A stretch of DNA of 64,000 bases from positions 1 through 64,000 of the forward strand of contig UCHV01000048.1 of the NCBI GenBank assembly GCA_900472395.1, given 5' to 3'. The position numbers were made by a program, and so were the translations under genes. The first letter of the stretch is position 1, and the number at the start of each line of letters is the position of its first letter. Source of the stretch: Hyphomicrobiales bacterium. Its GTDB lineage: Bacteria; Pseudomonadota; Alphaproteobacteria; Rhizobiales; Rhizobiaceae. This document shows positions 55,134-63,235 of this stretch, one piece after another. Below the pieces are notes generated by a model. That model did not search any database and was not told where the DNA came from. It saw only the letters and a list, made by a program, of their open reading frames with translations.

Positions 55134-56078
55134 ATGCGTAAACTGACTATCGCCCTGATGGCTTCGGCCATCGCCCTGGCCGGCGCAACCGGCGCTTCGG
55201 CTGCCGAAATCGCCGTGATCGTGAAAACCGTCAATTCCACTTTCTGGCAGAACGTCCAGAAGGGCGCGGATGCGGCCATTGCCACCGCCAAGGGCAAACA
55301 CACCATGACCTTCCAGGGCCCGGCGGCTGAATCCGCCATCGCCGACGAGGTCAACATGGTGGAAAACGCCGTGAACCGTAAAGTCGGCGCGATCCTGCTC
55401 GCCCCGTCCGATCCGGATGCGCTGGTGCCTGCCGTCAAGAAGGCGTGGGAAGCCCGTATCCCGGTCGTCATCATCGACAGCCAGCTGGCCGATGGTGCCG
55501 ACAAATATTACCAGTCCTTCCTCGCCACGGATAACCGCAAGGCCGGTGAACTGGCAGCGCAGGCGATGATCGACAAGGTCGGCACGACCGGCAAGATCGC
55601 CGTGATGTCCTATGTGGCCGGTGCCGGTTCGGAAATCGGTCGCGTTGGCGGCTTTACCGATTACATCAAGAAGAACTCCAAGCTGGAAATCGTCGGTCCG
55701 TATTATTCGCAGTCGCAGATGGCGACGGCGCTCAACCAGACCACCGACGTGCTGGCCGCCAACAGCGACCTCAAGGGCATTTTCGGCGCAAATGAGCCAA
55801 CGGCGATTGGCATGGGCCGCGCCATCAAGCAGGCTGGCAAGGCGGGCAAGCTCGTCGCCATCGGCTTTGATGGCAATCAGGACCTGCAGGAATTCGTCAA
55901 GGACGGCACGCTGCATGCAACCGTCGTGCAGGGCTCCTACCAGATGGGCGACAAGGGCGTCGAAGCCCTGTTGCAGCTTCTCGACAAGCAGAAGGTCGAA
56001 AAGACCATCGATACCGGCGTGGTTGTCGTCACCAAGGACAATATCGACAAGCCGGAAGCCAAGAACGTTCTTTACTGA
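55134..56078 (+). CDS. Sugar ABC transporter substrate-binding protein, RbsB type
   Basis: 314 residues, type I periplasmic binding protein. Signal peptide 1-23 (LTIALMASAIALAGATGASA). The mature part begins EIAVIVKTVNSTFWQNVQKG. LLAPSDPDALVPAVKKAWEA, IPVVIIDSQLADG and LVAIGFDGNQDLQEFVKDGT are family marks. GAGGAGG precedes the start. In an L-fucose catabolic operon the ligand is probably L-fucose; the ribose-like fold does not decide this. Confidence 0.92.
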   Translation: MRKLTIALMASAIALAGATGASAAEIAVIVKTVNSTFWQNVQKGADAAIATAKGKHTMTFQGPAAESAIADEVNMVENAVNRKVGAILLAPSDPDALVPAVKKAWEARIPVVIIDSQLADGADKYYQSFLATDNRKAGELAAQAMIDKVGTTGKIAVMSYVAGAGSEIGRVGGFTDYIKKNSKLEIVGPYYSQSQMATALNQTTDVLAANSDLKGIFGANEPTAIGMGRAIKQAGKAGKLVAIGFDGNQDLQEFVKDGTLHATVVQGSYQMGDKGVEALLQLLDKQKVEKTIDTGVVVVTKDNIDKPEAKNVLY

Positions 56079-56089
56079 GCCAAGCTTTT

Positions 56090-56116
56090 GACGCGCGGGC
56101 TTTTTGTCCGCGCGTC
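56090..56116 (+). terminator. Stem-loop after the binding-protein gene
   Basis: GACGCGCGG pairs with CCGCGCGTC around a T-rich loop, 12 bases after the stop and 43 bases before the dehydrogenase gene. It may attenuate transcription into the catabolic genes or protect the binding-protein mRNA. Confidence 0.5.
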
Positions 56117-56158
56117 TTATCCCACCGTGATCGGGCATAGCGAGCAGGATTTGAGAGT

Positions 56159-57166
56159 ATGAAAGTTTCCGACAGGCGCAAACTGCGCAACCGCGATGTT
56201 TCGTTTACGCTGATGGGACTGGGCTGCGCCCAGATGGGCAATCTTTACCGGCTGACCAGCTATGCGGAATCGCTCTCCGCCTTCGATGCCGCCTGGGAGG
56301 CGGGCATCCGCTATTTCGATACGGCACCGTTTTACGGCTACACCCGCTCGGAACGTCGCCTCGGCACGATGGTGACCGATCATCAGCGTGACGATTATCT
56401 GCTCAGCACCAAGGTCGGCCGCATCATGGTGCCGGATGAAACGGTGGGGGCGGAAGAGGATGCCTATGTGGCGCCGCTGCCTTTCCGCCCGACCTATGAT
56501 TACAGCTATGACGCCATAATGCGTTCGTTCGAGGCAAGCCGTCAGCGGCTCGGCGTGTTCGCGCCGGATATTCTCTACGTTCACGATATTGGCCGCGCCA
56601 CGCATGCCGACCGCCATCAGCATTATTGGGACCAGCTGACCAAAGGCGGTGGTTTCAAGGCGCTGGGCGAGTTGCGCTCGGGCGGTCTCGTCAAGGCGGT
56701 CGGTCTCGGCGTCAACGAGTGGCAGGCCGTTTCCGAAGCCATGGATGAGTTCGATATCGACGTCTCCATGCTCGCCGGACGTTACACGCTGCTGGAGCAT
56801 GAGAGCCTCGGTCTGCTCGACCGCTGCCAGCGCGAAGGTGTCGGCATCGTAGTCGCCGGTGCCTTCAATTCCGGCCTGCTCGCGGGCAACAAGAAATTCA
56901 ATTATGCCGAGGCGCCTGCCGATATTCTCGCCCGCGTGAACGAGATCGAAGCGGCTTGTGAAGCAGAAGGTGTTTCCATGCAGGCGGCGGCGCTGGCGTT
57001 TCCGACATTGCACCCGGCTGTAGTCACCGTCGTTTCCGGTGCGCGCAATGGCAAGCAGATGAAGGCCAATGTCGCTTGGTTCGAGCAGGATATTCCGGCA
57101 TCCTTCTGGACGCGCCTCAAGGAAAAGGGCGTGATTTCGGCCGATGCGCCGATTGCGGGAGCGTGA
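56159..57166 (+). CDS. Aldo/keto reductase, probable L-fucose dehydrogenase (D-threo-aldose 1-dehydrogenase)
   Basis: 335 residues. Oxidises L-fucose (or the related D-arabinose) to the lactone with NAD(P). AKR catalytic residues: D and Y in RYFDTAPFYGYTRSE, K in STKVGR, H in ILYVHDIGRA. VVAGAFNSGLLAG and FPTLHPAVVTVVSGA match the D-threo-aldose dehydrogenase subfamily. It begins the enzyme section of the operon, with fuconolactonase five bases downstream. Confidence 0.88.
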   Translation: MKVSDRRKLRNRDVSFTLMGLGCAQMGNLYRLTSYAESLSAFDAAWEAGIRYFDTAPFYGYTRSERRLGTMVTDHQRDDYLLSTKVGRIMVPDETVGAEEDAYVAPLPFRPTYDYSYDAIMRSFEASRQRLGVFAPDILYVHDIGRATHADRHQHYWDQLTKGGGFKALGELRSGGLVKAVGLGVNEWQAVSEAMDEFDIDVSMLAGRYTLLEHESLGLLDRCQREGVGIVVAGAFNSGLLAGNKKFNYAEAPADILARVNEIEAACEAEGVSMQAAALAFPTLHPAVVTVVSGARNGKQMKANVAWFEQDIPASFWTRLKEKGVISADAPIAGA

Positions 57167-57170
57167 TGCA

Positions 57171-57983
57171 ATGATCATCGATGCGCACCAGCATTTCTGG
57201 CTGCTGAAGGATCGGAACGGCGGCTGGCCGCCGCCGGATCTGGAAGCGATTTATCGCGATTTCCTGCCCACCGACCTGGTGCCGGAAATCAATAAGGTGG
57301 GCGTGACCGGTACGGTTCTGGTGCAATCGCTGCCGAGTGTTGAAGACACGCGTTTCATGCTCGGGCTGGCGGAAGAGAACGATTTTATTCTCGGTGTGGT
57401 TGGCTGGGCGGATATGAAAGCGGCCGATGCGCCCGCCGTGATTGCCGAGCTTGCGAAGACGAAAAAGCTCAAGGGCCTGCGGCCGATGCTGCAGGATATT
57501 TCTGACGAGAACTGGATCGACGATCCGGCGCTTGAACCGGCCGTGGAGGCGATGATCGCCCATCAGCTGGTATTCGATGCGCTGGTTCTGGAGCCGCATC
57601 TGTCGGCACTGCATGCCTTTGCCCGCCGTCACCCAAGCCTGCCGATCGTGATTGATCACGGTGCCAAACCGCGCATCGCCAGCGGACATTTTGTCGATTG
57701 GCGTCATGCCATGCTGCGGCTGGCTGAACTCGACAATGTGGCCTGCAAGCTCTCCGGCCTGCTGACCGAAGCGGGCGATCAGGATGCGCGGGCGCTGCGG
57801 CCCTATATCGAGACCATTCTCGACCTGTTCGGCGCGGATCGAGTGATTTGGGGCAGCGACTGGCCTGTGGTCAATCTCGCCGGAACTTATGCCGCTTGGA
57901 TCAAGCAGTGCCGCGAGATCGTGCCAGCCGCCGATCACGATGCCGTCTTTGGTGGCAATGCCCGCCGTTTCTACCGGTTGTGA
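57171..57983 (+). CDS. L-fuconolactonase (amidohydrolase family)
   Basis: 270 residues, amidohydrolase_2 (PF04909-type) lactonase. Opens L-fucono-lactone to L-fuconate. The metal site starts IIDAHQHFWLL at the N-terminus (HxH), with VIDHGAKPRI in the middle and VIWGSDWPVVN near the end (catalytic D). The start ATG 57171 puts the HxH motif at residues 5-7 as in the family; GGGAG lies upstream. Confidence 0.9.
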   Translation: MIIDAHQHFWLLKDRNGGWPPPDLEAIYRDFLPTDLVPEINKVGVTGTVLVQSLPSVEDTRFMLGLAEENDFILGVVGWADMKAADAPAVIAELAKTKKLKGLRPMLQDISDENWIDDPALEPAVEAMIAHQLVFDALVLEPHLSALHAFARRHPSLPIVIDHGAKPRIASGHFVDWRHAMLRLAELDNVACKLSGLLTEAGDQDARALRPYIETILDLFGADRVIWGSDWPVVNLAGTYAAWIKQCREIVPAADHDAVFGGNARRFYRL

Positions 57984-57994
57984 GGAATGTTTGA

Positions 57995-58324
57995 ATGCAG
58001 AGAATGGGAATGGTCATCGGCGTGCAGCCGGGCAAGGTGGAGGCCTACAAGGAATTGCACGCCGCCGTCTGGCCGGAAATTCTGGCGCTGATTTCGAGCT
58101 GCAACATCAAGAACTACACGATTTTTCTGAAAGAGCCGGAAAACCTGCTGTTCGGTTACTGGGAATATCACGGCACGGATTTCGAGGCCGACATGGCAAA
58201 AATGGCAGCGAGCGAAAAGAACCAGGAATGGTGGTCGTTCTGCATCCCCTGCCAGAAACCGTTCGAAACCCGCAAGGAAGGTGAATGGTGGGCCATGATG
58301 GAAAATGTGTTTCACCTCGACTGA
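57995..58324 (+). CDS. L-rhamnose mutarotase family protein, probable L-fucose mutarotase
   Basis: 109 residues. RhaM/DUF718 family aldose mutarotase that interconverts alpha and beta anomers, helping the dehydrogenase act on either. Characteristic parts are GMVIGVQPGKVEAYKELHAA, VWPEILALISSCNIKNYTIF and the C-terminal WWAMMENVFHLD. The likely catalytic His is in LHAAVWPE. The usual L-fucose mutarotase FucU is a different fold, so this is a RhaM-type protein in that role. It lies 11 bases after fuconolactonase. Confidence 0.88.
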   Translation: MQRMGMVIGVQPGKVEAYKELHAAVWPEILALISSCNIKNYTIFLKEPENLLFGYWEYHGTDFEADMAKMAASEKNQEWWSFCIPCQKPFETRKEGEWWAMMENVFHLD

Positions 58325-58337
58325 TAAGGATGACGAA

Positions 58338-59072
58338 ATGACTGGAAACATTCACGGCAAGACTGTTGTCGTCACCGCCGCCGGCCAGGGCATCGGCCGC
58401 GCCAGCGCGCTGGCTTTTGCCGCCGCCGGTGCAAGGGTCTGGGCGACCGATATCAACGACGCTGCGCTTTCGACGCTCGACGGTGAGGCCAATATCCAGA
58501 CCGCGCATCTCGACGTGCTCGATGCTGCCGCTGTTACGGCTTTCTTCGAAAAGATCGGCGCCGTCGATGTTCTCTTCAATTGCGCCGGCTTCGTGCATGC
58601 CGGTTCTGTTCTCGATATGCCGGACAGCGATCTCGATTTCGCCTTCGATCTCAACGTGCGCGCGATGGTGCGCACCATCAAGGCGGTTCTGCCCGGCATG
58701 CTGGAGCGCGGCGACGGCACGATTATCAACATGGCGTCGATCGCTTCCAGCTCCAAGGGTGTGCCGAACCGCGCGGCCTACGGCATCACAAAGGCGGCGG
58801 TCATCGGGCTCACCAAATCCGTCGCCGCCGATTATGTGGCGCAGGGCATCCGCTGCAACGCCATTTGCCCCGGCACGGTGGAAAGCCCGTCGCTGGAAAG
58901 CCGCATGCGCGCGCAGGGCAATTACGAGGAAGCGCGCGCCGCCTTCATCGCCCGCCAGCCAATGGGCCGTCTCGGCACCCCGGAAGAGATTGCCGACCTC
59001 GCCGTCTATCTGGCCGGCGCGACCTACACGACCGGCCAGGCCGTCGGTATCGACGGCGGCTGGGGTATCTGA
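58338..59072 (+). CDS. SDR oxidoreductase, probable 2-keto-3-deoxy-L-fuconate dehydrogenase
   Basis: 244 residues. Rossmann motif TAAGQGIGRASALA near residue 15, NAG-type NCAGFVHAG, catalytic Tyr148 and Lys152 (AAYGITKAAV), and terminal GQAVGIDGGWGI. In the non-phosphorylating L-fucose route it oxidises 2-keto-3-deoxy-L-fuconate to the 2,4-diketo acid. AAGGATG precedes ATG 58338. The function is inferred from operon order; the fold alone would only say SDR. Confidence 0.85.
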   Translation: MTGNIHGKTVVVTAAGQGIGRASALAFAAAGARVWATDINDAALSTLDGEANIQTAHLDVLDAAAVTAFFEKIGAVDVLFNCAGFVHAGSVLDMPDSDLDFAFDLNVRAMVRTIKAVLPGMLERGDGTIINMASIASSSKGVPNRAAYGITKAAVIGLTKSVAADYVAQGIRCNAICPGTVESPSLESRMRAQGNYEEARAAFIARQPMGRLGTPEEIADLAVYLAGATYTTGQAVGIDGGWGI

Positions 59073-59119
59073 TCTTCTGGCGCCTGCCGACCTTGAATAT
59101 GCAATGAAAGGACTCTGAC

Positions 59120-59965
59120 ATGAAGTTTCTCCGTTACGGCGCACCCGGTGCCGAAAAGCCCGCCATTCTCGATGCCGATGGCAAGATCCGCGATCTTTCT
59201 GCCCATGTTTCCGATCTTTCGGGTGCAGCCCTTGCGCCCGATGCGCTGGCGAAGCTCGGCGCCGTCGATGTGAACAGCCTTCCCGTGGTGGACGGCGATC
59301 CACGCCTTGGCCCCTGCGTTGCCGGCACCGGAAAATTCATCTGCATCGGCCTCAACTATTCCGACCACGCCGCCGAAACCGGTGCCACCGTACCGCCGGA
59401 GCCGATCATTTTCATGAAGGCTTCGTCCGCCATCGTCGGCCCCAATGACAACGTTCTTATCCCCCGCGGTTCGGAAAAGACCGATTGGGAAGTCGAACTC
59501 GCCGTCGTTATCGGCAAGACCGCGAAATATGTGACGGAAGCCGAGGCTCTGGATTACGTTGCCGGTTATTGCGTCACCAACGACGTGTCCGAGCGCGCCT
59601 TCCAGACGGAGCGTTCCGGCCAGTGGACCAAGGGCAAATCCTGCGACACGTTTGGCCCGATGGGCCCGTGGCTGGTCACCAAGGATGAGGTGCCGGATCC
59701 CCAAAACCTCGCCATGTGGCTGAAGGTGAACGGCGAGAGCCAACAGGACGGTTCGTCGAAAACGATGGTTTATGGCGTGGCCTTCCTCGTCTCCTACCTG
59801 TCGCAGTTCATGTCGCTGCATCCGGGCGATGTCATTTCCACCGGCACGCCTCCCGGCGTCGGCATGGGCCTGAAGCCGCCGCGTTACCTGAAGGACGGTG
59901 ACGTCGTCGAACTCGGCATCGAAGGTCTCGGCACCCAGAAACAGACCTTTGTCGCCGACCGCTAA
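59120..59965 (+). CDS. FAH-family hydrolase, probable 2,4-diketo-3-deoxy-L-fuconate hydrolase
   Basis: 281 residues, fumarylacetoacetate hydrolase superfamily. Metal and substrate elements: ICIGLNYSDHAAETG, PIIFMKASSAIVGPND, DWEVELAVVIGKTAKYV, and GDVISTGTPPGVGMGLKPP. It should split the diketo acid into pyruvate and L-lactate, the last step of the pathway. The length and N-terminal MKFLRYGAPGAEKPA match this subgroup. It follows the SDR gene by 47 bases with AAAGGA before its start. Confidence 0.88.
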   Translation: MKFLRYGAPGAEKPAILDADGKIRDLSAHVSDLSGAALAPDALAKLGAVDVNSLPVVDGDPRLGPCVAGTGKFICIGLNYSDHAAETGATVPPEPIIFMKASSAIVGPNDNVLIPRGSEKTDWEVELAVVIGKTAKYVTEAEALDYVAGYCVTNDVSERAFQTERSGQWTKGKSCDTFGPMGPWLVTKDEVPDPQNLAMWLKVNGESQQDGSSKTMVYGVAFLVSYLSQFMSLHPGDVISTGTPPGVGMGLKPPRYLKDGDVVELGIEGLGTQKQTFVADR

Positions 59966-60005
59966 GCCAGCACAAACCTATCATTCTGACAGACGAGGCC
60001 GCCTC

Positions 60006-61295
60006 ATGACCCGCATCACCAATCTTCGCGTTTTCGACCTGCGTTTTCCGACTTCCCAAAGTCTGGACGGATCGGACGCCATGAACCCGGATCCGGATTA
60101 TTCGGCGGCCTATGTCATTCTCGAAACCGACCGCGAAGGCATTTCGGGCCACGGCCTGACCTTCACCATCGGTCGGGGCAACGACATTTGCTGCATGGCA
60201 ATCGAAGCCATGCGGCACCTCGTTGTCGGCAAGGATCTGTCCGAAATGCGCGCTGCCCCCGGTAAATTCTGGCGGCACCTGACGGGTGACAGCCAGCTGC
60301 GCTGGATCGGCCCGGACAAGGGTGCAATGCACCTTGCCACCGGCGCCGTTGTCAACGCGTTTTGGGATGCGCTGGCCAAGGAGGCGGGCATGCCGGTGTG
60401 GAAATTCGTCGCCACCATGTCGCCGGAAGAAATCGCCGATATCGTCGATTACCGTTACCTGACCGATGCGTTGACCCGCGACGAAGCGCTCGACATCCTG
60501 CGCAAGGCCGAGAGCGGCAAGGAGGAGCGGATCGCGACACTGGAGCAGGAGGGGTACGCCTGCTACACGACCTCGGCCGGCTGGTTGGGTTACCCTGACG
60601 ACAAGCTGCGCCGCCTGGCGCAGGAAGCGGTCGATGCCGGTTTCAACCATGTGAAGATGAAGGTGGGCCGTGACCTCGAAGACGATATCCGTCGCCTGAC
60701 CATTTGCCGCGAGGTGATCGGCCCCGACCGCTACATGATGATCGACGCCAACCAGGTCTGGGATGTCGATCAGGCCATCGATTGGGTGAAGGCGCTGTCC
60801 TTCGCAAAACCCTTCTTCATCGAGGAACCGACCAGCCCGGACGATGTGGCGGGCCACAAGAAGATCCGCGAGGCGATCGCGCCGGTGAAGGTGGCGACCG
60901 GCGAAATGTGCCAGAACCGCATTATGTTCAAGCAGTTTATTGCTGAAGGTGCGATCGATATCGTGCAGATCGATGCCTGCCGTATGGGCGGGCTGAACGA
61001 GGTTCTGGCCGTGCTGCTGATCGCCGCCAAATTCGGCAAGGCGGTGTGGCCGCATGCCGGTGGTGTGGGCCTTTGCGAATATGTGCAGCACCTGTCGATG
61101 ATCGATTACATCGCGGTGTCGGGCACCAAAGAGGGCAGGGTGATCGAATATGTCGACCATCTGCATGAGCACTTTGTCGATCCCTGCGTGATCAAGGATG
61201 CGGCCTACATGCCGCCGACGACACCCGGTTTTTCCATCGAGATGAAACCGCAATCGATTGCCGATTACACATTTGGCCGTCCGAAGGCCGCTTGA
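60006..61295 (+). CDS. L-fuconate dehydratase (enolase superfamily)
   Basis: 429 residues. Removes water from L-fuconate to give 2-keto-3-deoxy-L-fuconate. Catalytic K217 and K219 (VKMKVG), Mg ligands D247 (MIDANQ), E273 or E274 (FIEEPTSP) and E300 (ATGEMCQN), and H350 (WPHAGG); these positions line up within a residue or so of the characterised L-fuconate dehydratases. LTFTIGRGNDICC and VGLCEYVQHLSMIDYIAVSG are subgroup marks. ATG 60006 has GAGG upstream. Confidence 0.93.
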   Translation: MTRITNLRVFDLRFPTSQSLDGSDAMNPDPDYSAAYVILETDREGISGHGLTFTIGRGNDICCMAIEAMRHLVVGKDLSEMRAAPGKFWRHLTGDSQLRWIGPDKGAMHLATGAVVNAFWDALAKEAGMPVWKFVATMSPEEIADIVDYRYLTDALTRDEALDILRKAESGKEERIATLEQEGYACYTTSAGWLGYPDDKLRRLAQEAVDAGFNHVKMKVGRDLEDDIRRLTICREVIGPDRYMMIDANQVWDVDQAIDWVKALSFAKPFFIEEPTSPDDVAGHKKIREAIAPVKVATGEMCQNRIMFKQFIAEGAIDIVQIDACRMGGLNEVLAVLLIAAKFGKAVWPHAGGVGLCEYVQHLSMIDYIAVSGTKEGRVIEYVDHLHEHFVDPCVIKDAAYMPPTTPGFSIEMKPQSIADYTFGRPKAA

Positions 61296-61306
61296 GGGGT
61301 TTGACA

Positions 61307-62473
61307 ATGACGGACAACATTCTGGCTCTGACACTCTCCCCTGAAACCATTCTGCCGAGCGATGCCGACAAGGCCGTGCTGATCGGCCGTGTCTGGTCCA
61401 ATGCTGCCGATGGCCCGTTGCCGGTTCTGTATCGCGACGGCCAGCTGCACGATGTTTCGGCCATTGCCTCGACCTCCAGCGCGCTTCTGGAAATCGATGG
61501 CATTGCCGCGCGTCTGGCAATCGAAAGCGGTCCGGTGATTGGCTCGCTCGAAAACTTTCTCGACGGCAGTCTTGGCGCGCTTCTGGCGCCGGTCGATCTG
61601 CAGGCGGTCAAGGCGGCCGGTGTCACCTTTGCCGGTTCGATGCTGGAGCGGGTGATCGAGGAGTTTACGCGCGGCAATCCGGCCGAAGCTGCCAATGTTC
61701 GCGAGCGTCTTGCGCCGGTCCTGGGTGAAAAACTCACGGGCCTCATGCCGGGGTCGGAAAAGGCTGCCGAGGTGAAGGCACTTCTCACAGAGATGAAACT
61801 CTGGTCGCAATATCTCGAAGTCGGCATCGGCCCGGATGCGGAAATTTTTACAAAGGCGCAGCCGATGTCCTCGGTCGGTTCTGGCGCTCTCGCCGGGCTA
61901 CATCCAAAATCGGAGTGGAATAACCCGGAGCCGGAAGTGGTGCTGGCCATCCGTTCCGACGGCAAGATCGTCGGTGCCACTTTAGGCAATGACGTCAACC
62001 TGCGCGATATCGAAGGCCGCTCGGCTCTGCTTCTCGGCAAAGCGAAAGACAACAACGCCTCCTGCTCGATCGGTCCGTTCATCCGCCTGTTCGACGAGAC
62101 ATTTACGCTCGATACGGTGCGCAATCTCGAAGTCTCGCTGAAGGTGACCGGCGAGGACGGGTTCGTCATGGACGGCGTCAGCCGCATGAACGCCATCAGC
62201 CGCGATCCCGCCGATCTGGCCGGGCAGTTGCTCAACCCCAATCACCAATATCCCGATGGCGCGGTGCTGTTCCTCGGCACGATGTTCGCGCCGGTCAAGG
62301 ATCGTCGCGGTCCCGGCCAGGGCTTTACCCATGAAGTGGGCGACCGGGTGGAAATCAGCGCGCCTGAGTTGGGACGTCTGGTCAACCGCATGGCCCGCTG
62401 CGCCGATTGCCCGCCCTGGACGTTTGGCGTGGGTGCACTGATACGCAATCTGGCAAGAAGAGGGCTTCTCTAG
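61307..62473 (+). CDS. FAH-superfamily enzyme, possibly a 2-keto-3-deoxy-pentonate dehydratase
   Basis: 388 residues, longer than the FAH hydrolase two genes upstream. The C-terminal FAH domain is seen in EPEVVLAIRSDGKIVGATLG, NDVNLRDIEGRSALLLGKAK and FTHEVGDRVEISAPELG. The N-terminal LIGRVWSNAADGPLPVLYRD resembles proteins that act as D-2-keto-3-deoxypentonate dehydratases in D-arabinose pathways. That would let the operon handle D-arabinose, which is configurationally like L-fucose. A second hydrolase is the alternative. GAGGGG lies before ATG 61307; last catabolic gene of the operon. Confidence 0.78.
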   Translation: MTDNILALTLSPETILPSDADKAVLIGRVWSNAADGPLPVLYRDGQLHDVSAIASTSSALLEIDGIAARLAIESGPVIGSLENFLDGSLGALLAPVDLQAVKAAGVTFAGSMLERVIEEFTRGNPAEAANVRERLAPVLGEKLTGLMPGSEKAAEVKALLTEMKLWSQYLEVGIGPDAEIFTKAQPMSSVGSGALAGLHPKSEWNNPEPEVVLAIRSDGKIVGATLGNDVNLRDIEGRSALLLGKAKDNNASCSIGPFIRLFDETFTLDTVRNLEVSLKVTGEDGFVMDGVSRMNAISRDPADLAGQLLNPNHQYPDGAVLFLGTMFAPVKDRRGPGQGFTHEVGDRVEISAPELGRLVNRMARCADCPPWTFGVGALIRNLARRGLL

Positions 62474-62540
62474 GCTGCAATTGCCATTGGTGGTCGCAAG
62501 ATCTACATTAATCTTGCGGCACATCTACATGGAGGTGGCT

Positions 62541-62786
62541 TTGCCTATCAACGTCAACAATAGGGAAGCTGACGCATTGACGCGCGAGTTTGCGAAGATG
62601 GAGGATGTCAGCATCACCGACGCCATCGTGATCGCGATGACAGAGGCGATCGAGCGGCGTCGTCAGATCGAGACTCCAATTGAAACCGCTGCACGTCTGC
62701 GTGAAAAATTCGGTATCACGCTGTCCGAGCAAGCCAAGAAGCCCCTGCCGAAATCCGTTTTCGACAACATGTGGGATGAAGGCTGA
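62541..62786 (+). CDS. vapB: VapB-type antitoxin (PSK family)
   Basis: 81 residues. NNREADALTREFAKMEDVSI, then TDAIVIAMTEAIERRR, is the ribbon-helix/AbrB-like VapB pattern, with a Pro- and Lys-containing C-terminus that binds toxin. The start TTG 62541 (read MPINVNNREAD) has GGAGG five bases upstream (62531-62535); an ATG at 62529 would place that site inside the gene and has no ribosome site of its own. Its stop overlaps the vapC start (TGATG). Confidence 0.82.
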   Translation: MPINVNNREADALTREFAKMEDVSITDAIVIAMTEAIERRRQIETPIETAARLREKFGITLSEQAKKPLPKSVFDNMWDEG

Positions 62787-63190
62787 TGTACGTGGATGCC
62801 TGCGCGATTATCGCTCTGGCATCAGATGAGCCAGAAGCTCAACGTATTTCGGAGGCGCTGATCGCGGCGAAGGCGCCGATCACTTCGGCCGTCGCCGTGC
62901 TTGAAGTCGCCTTGGCATTGGCGCGGCCCGACAAATTCAACCAACCCGTTACCCAGATTGAGCCGTTCCTGATGGCGTTTCTCAAAGAGCGGGGAATTGA
63001 GCTATGTGATCTGCCGCCTGCGAGAACGGCATCGAGCCTTGTGCTGATGGCAGCGGACAAATTCGGGCATGGACCGAACAGGCTTAATCTTGGCGATTGC
63101 CTGCACTATGCCTGTGCTGTGCACTACAATGTTCCGATACTTGCCACGCATAACGAGTTTCGCCAGACGGACATCGAAACAGTGCCTTAA
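62786..63190 (+). CDS. vapC: VapC-type PIN-domain toxin
   Basis: 134 residues, PIN-domain ribonuclease. Acidic active-site residues D4 (MYVDACAI), E40 (AVLEVAL) and D104 (NLGDCLHYA) are in place. The usual fourth acidic position near LATHNEFRQTDI reads HNEF instead of the common GNDF/GDDF. The pair lies right after the fucose operon in the same direction but on its own, with 67 bases from the FAH stop to vapB. Confidence 0.88.
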   Translation: MYVDACAIIALASDEPEAQRISEALIAAKAPITSAVAVLEVALALARPDKFNQPVTQIEPFLMAFLKERGIELCDLPPARTASSLVLMAADKFGHGPNRLNLGDCLHYACAVHYNVPILATHNEFRQTDIETVP

Positions 63191-63235
63191 TTTGTGTCTC
63201 GCGGGCCGCCACAGCAACTGACGGCCCGTCGGCAA

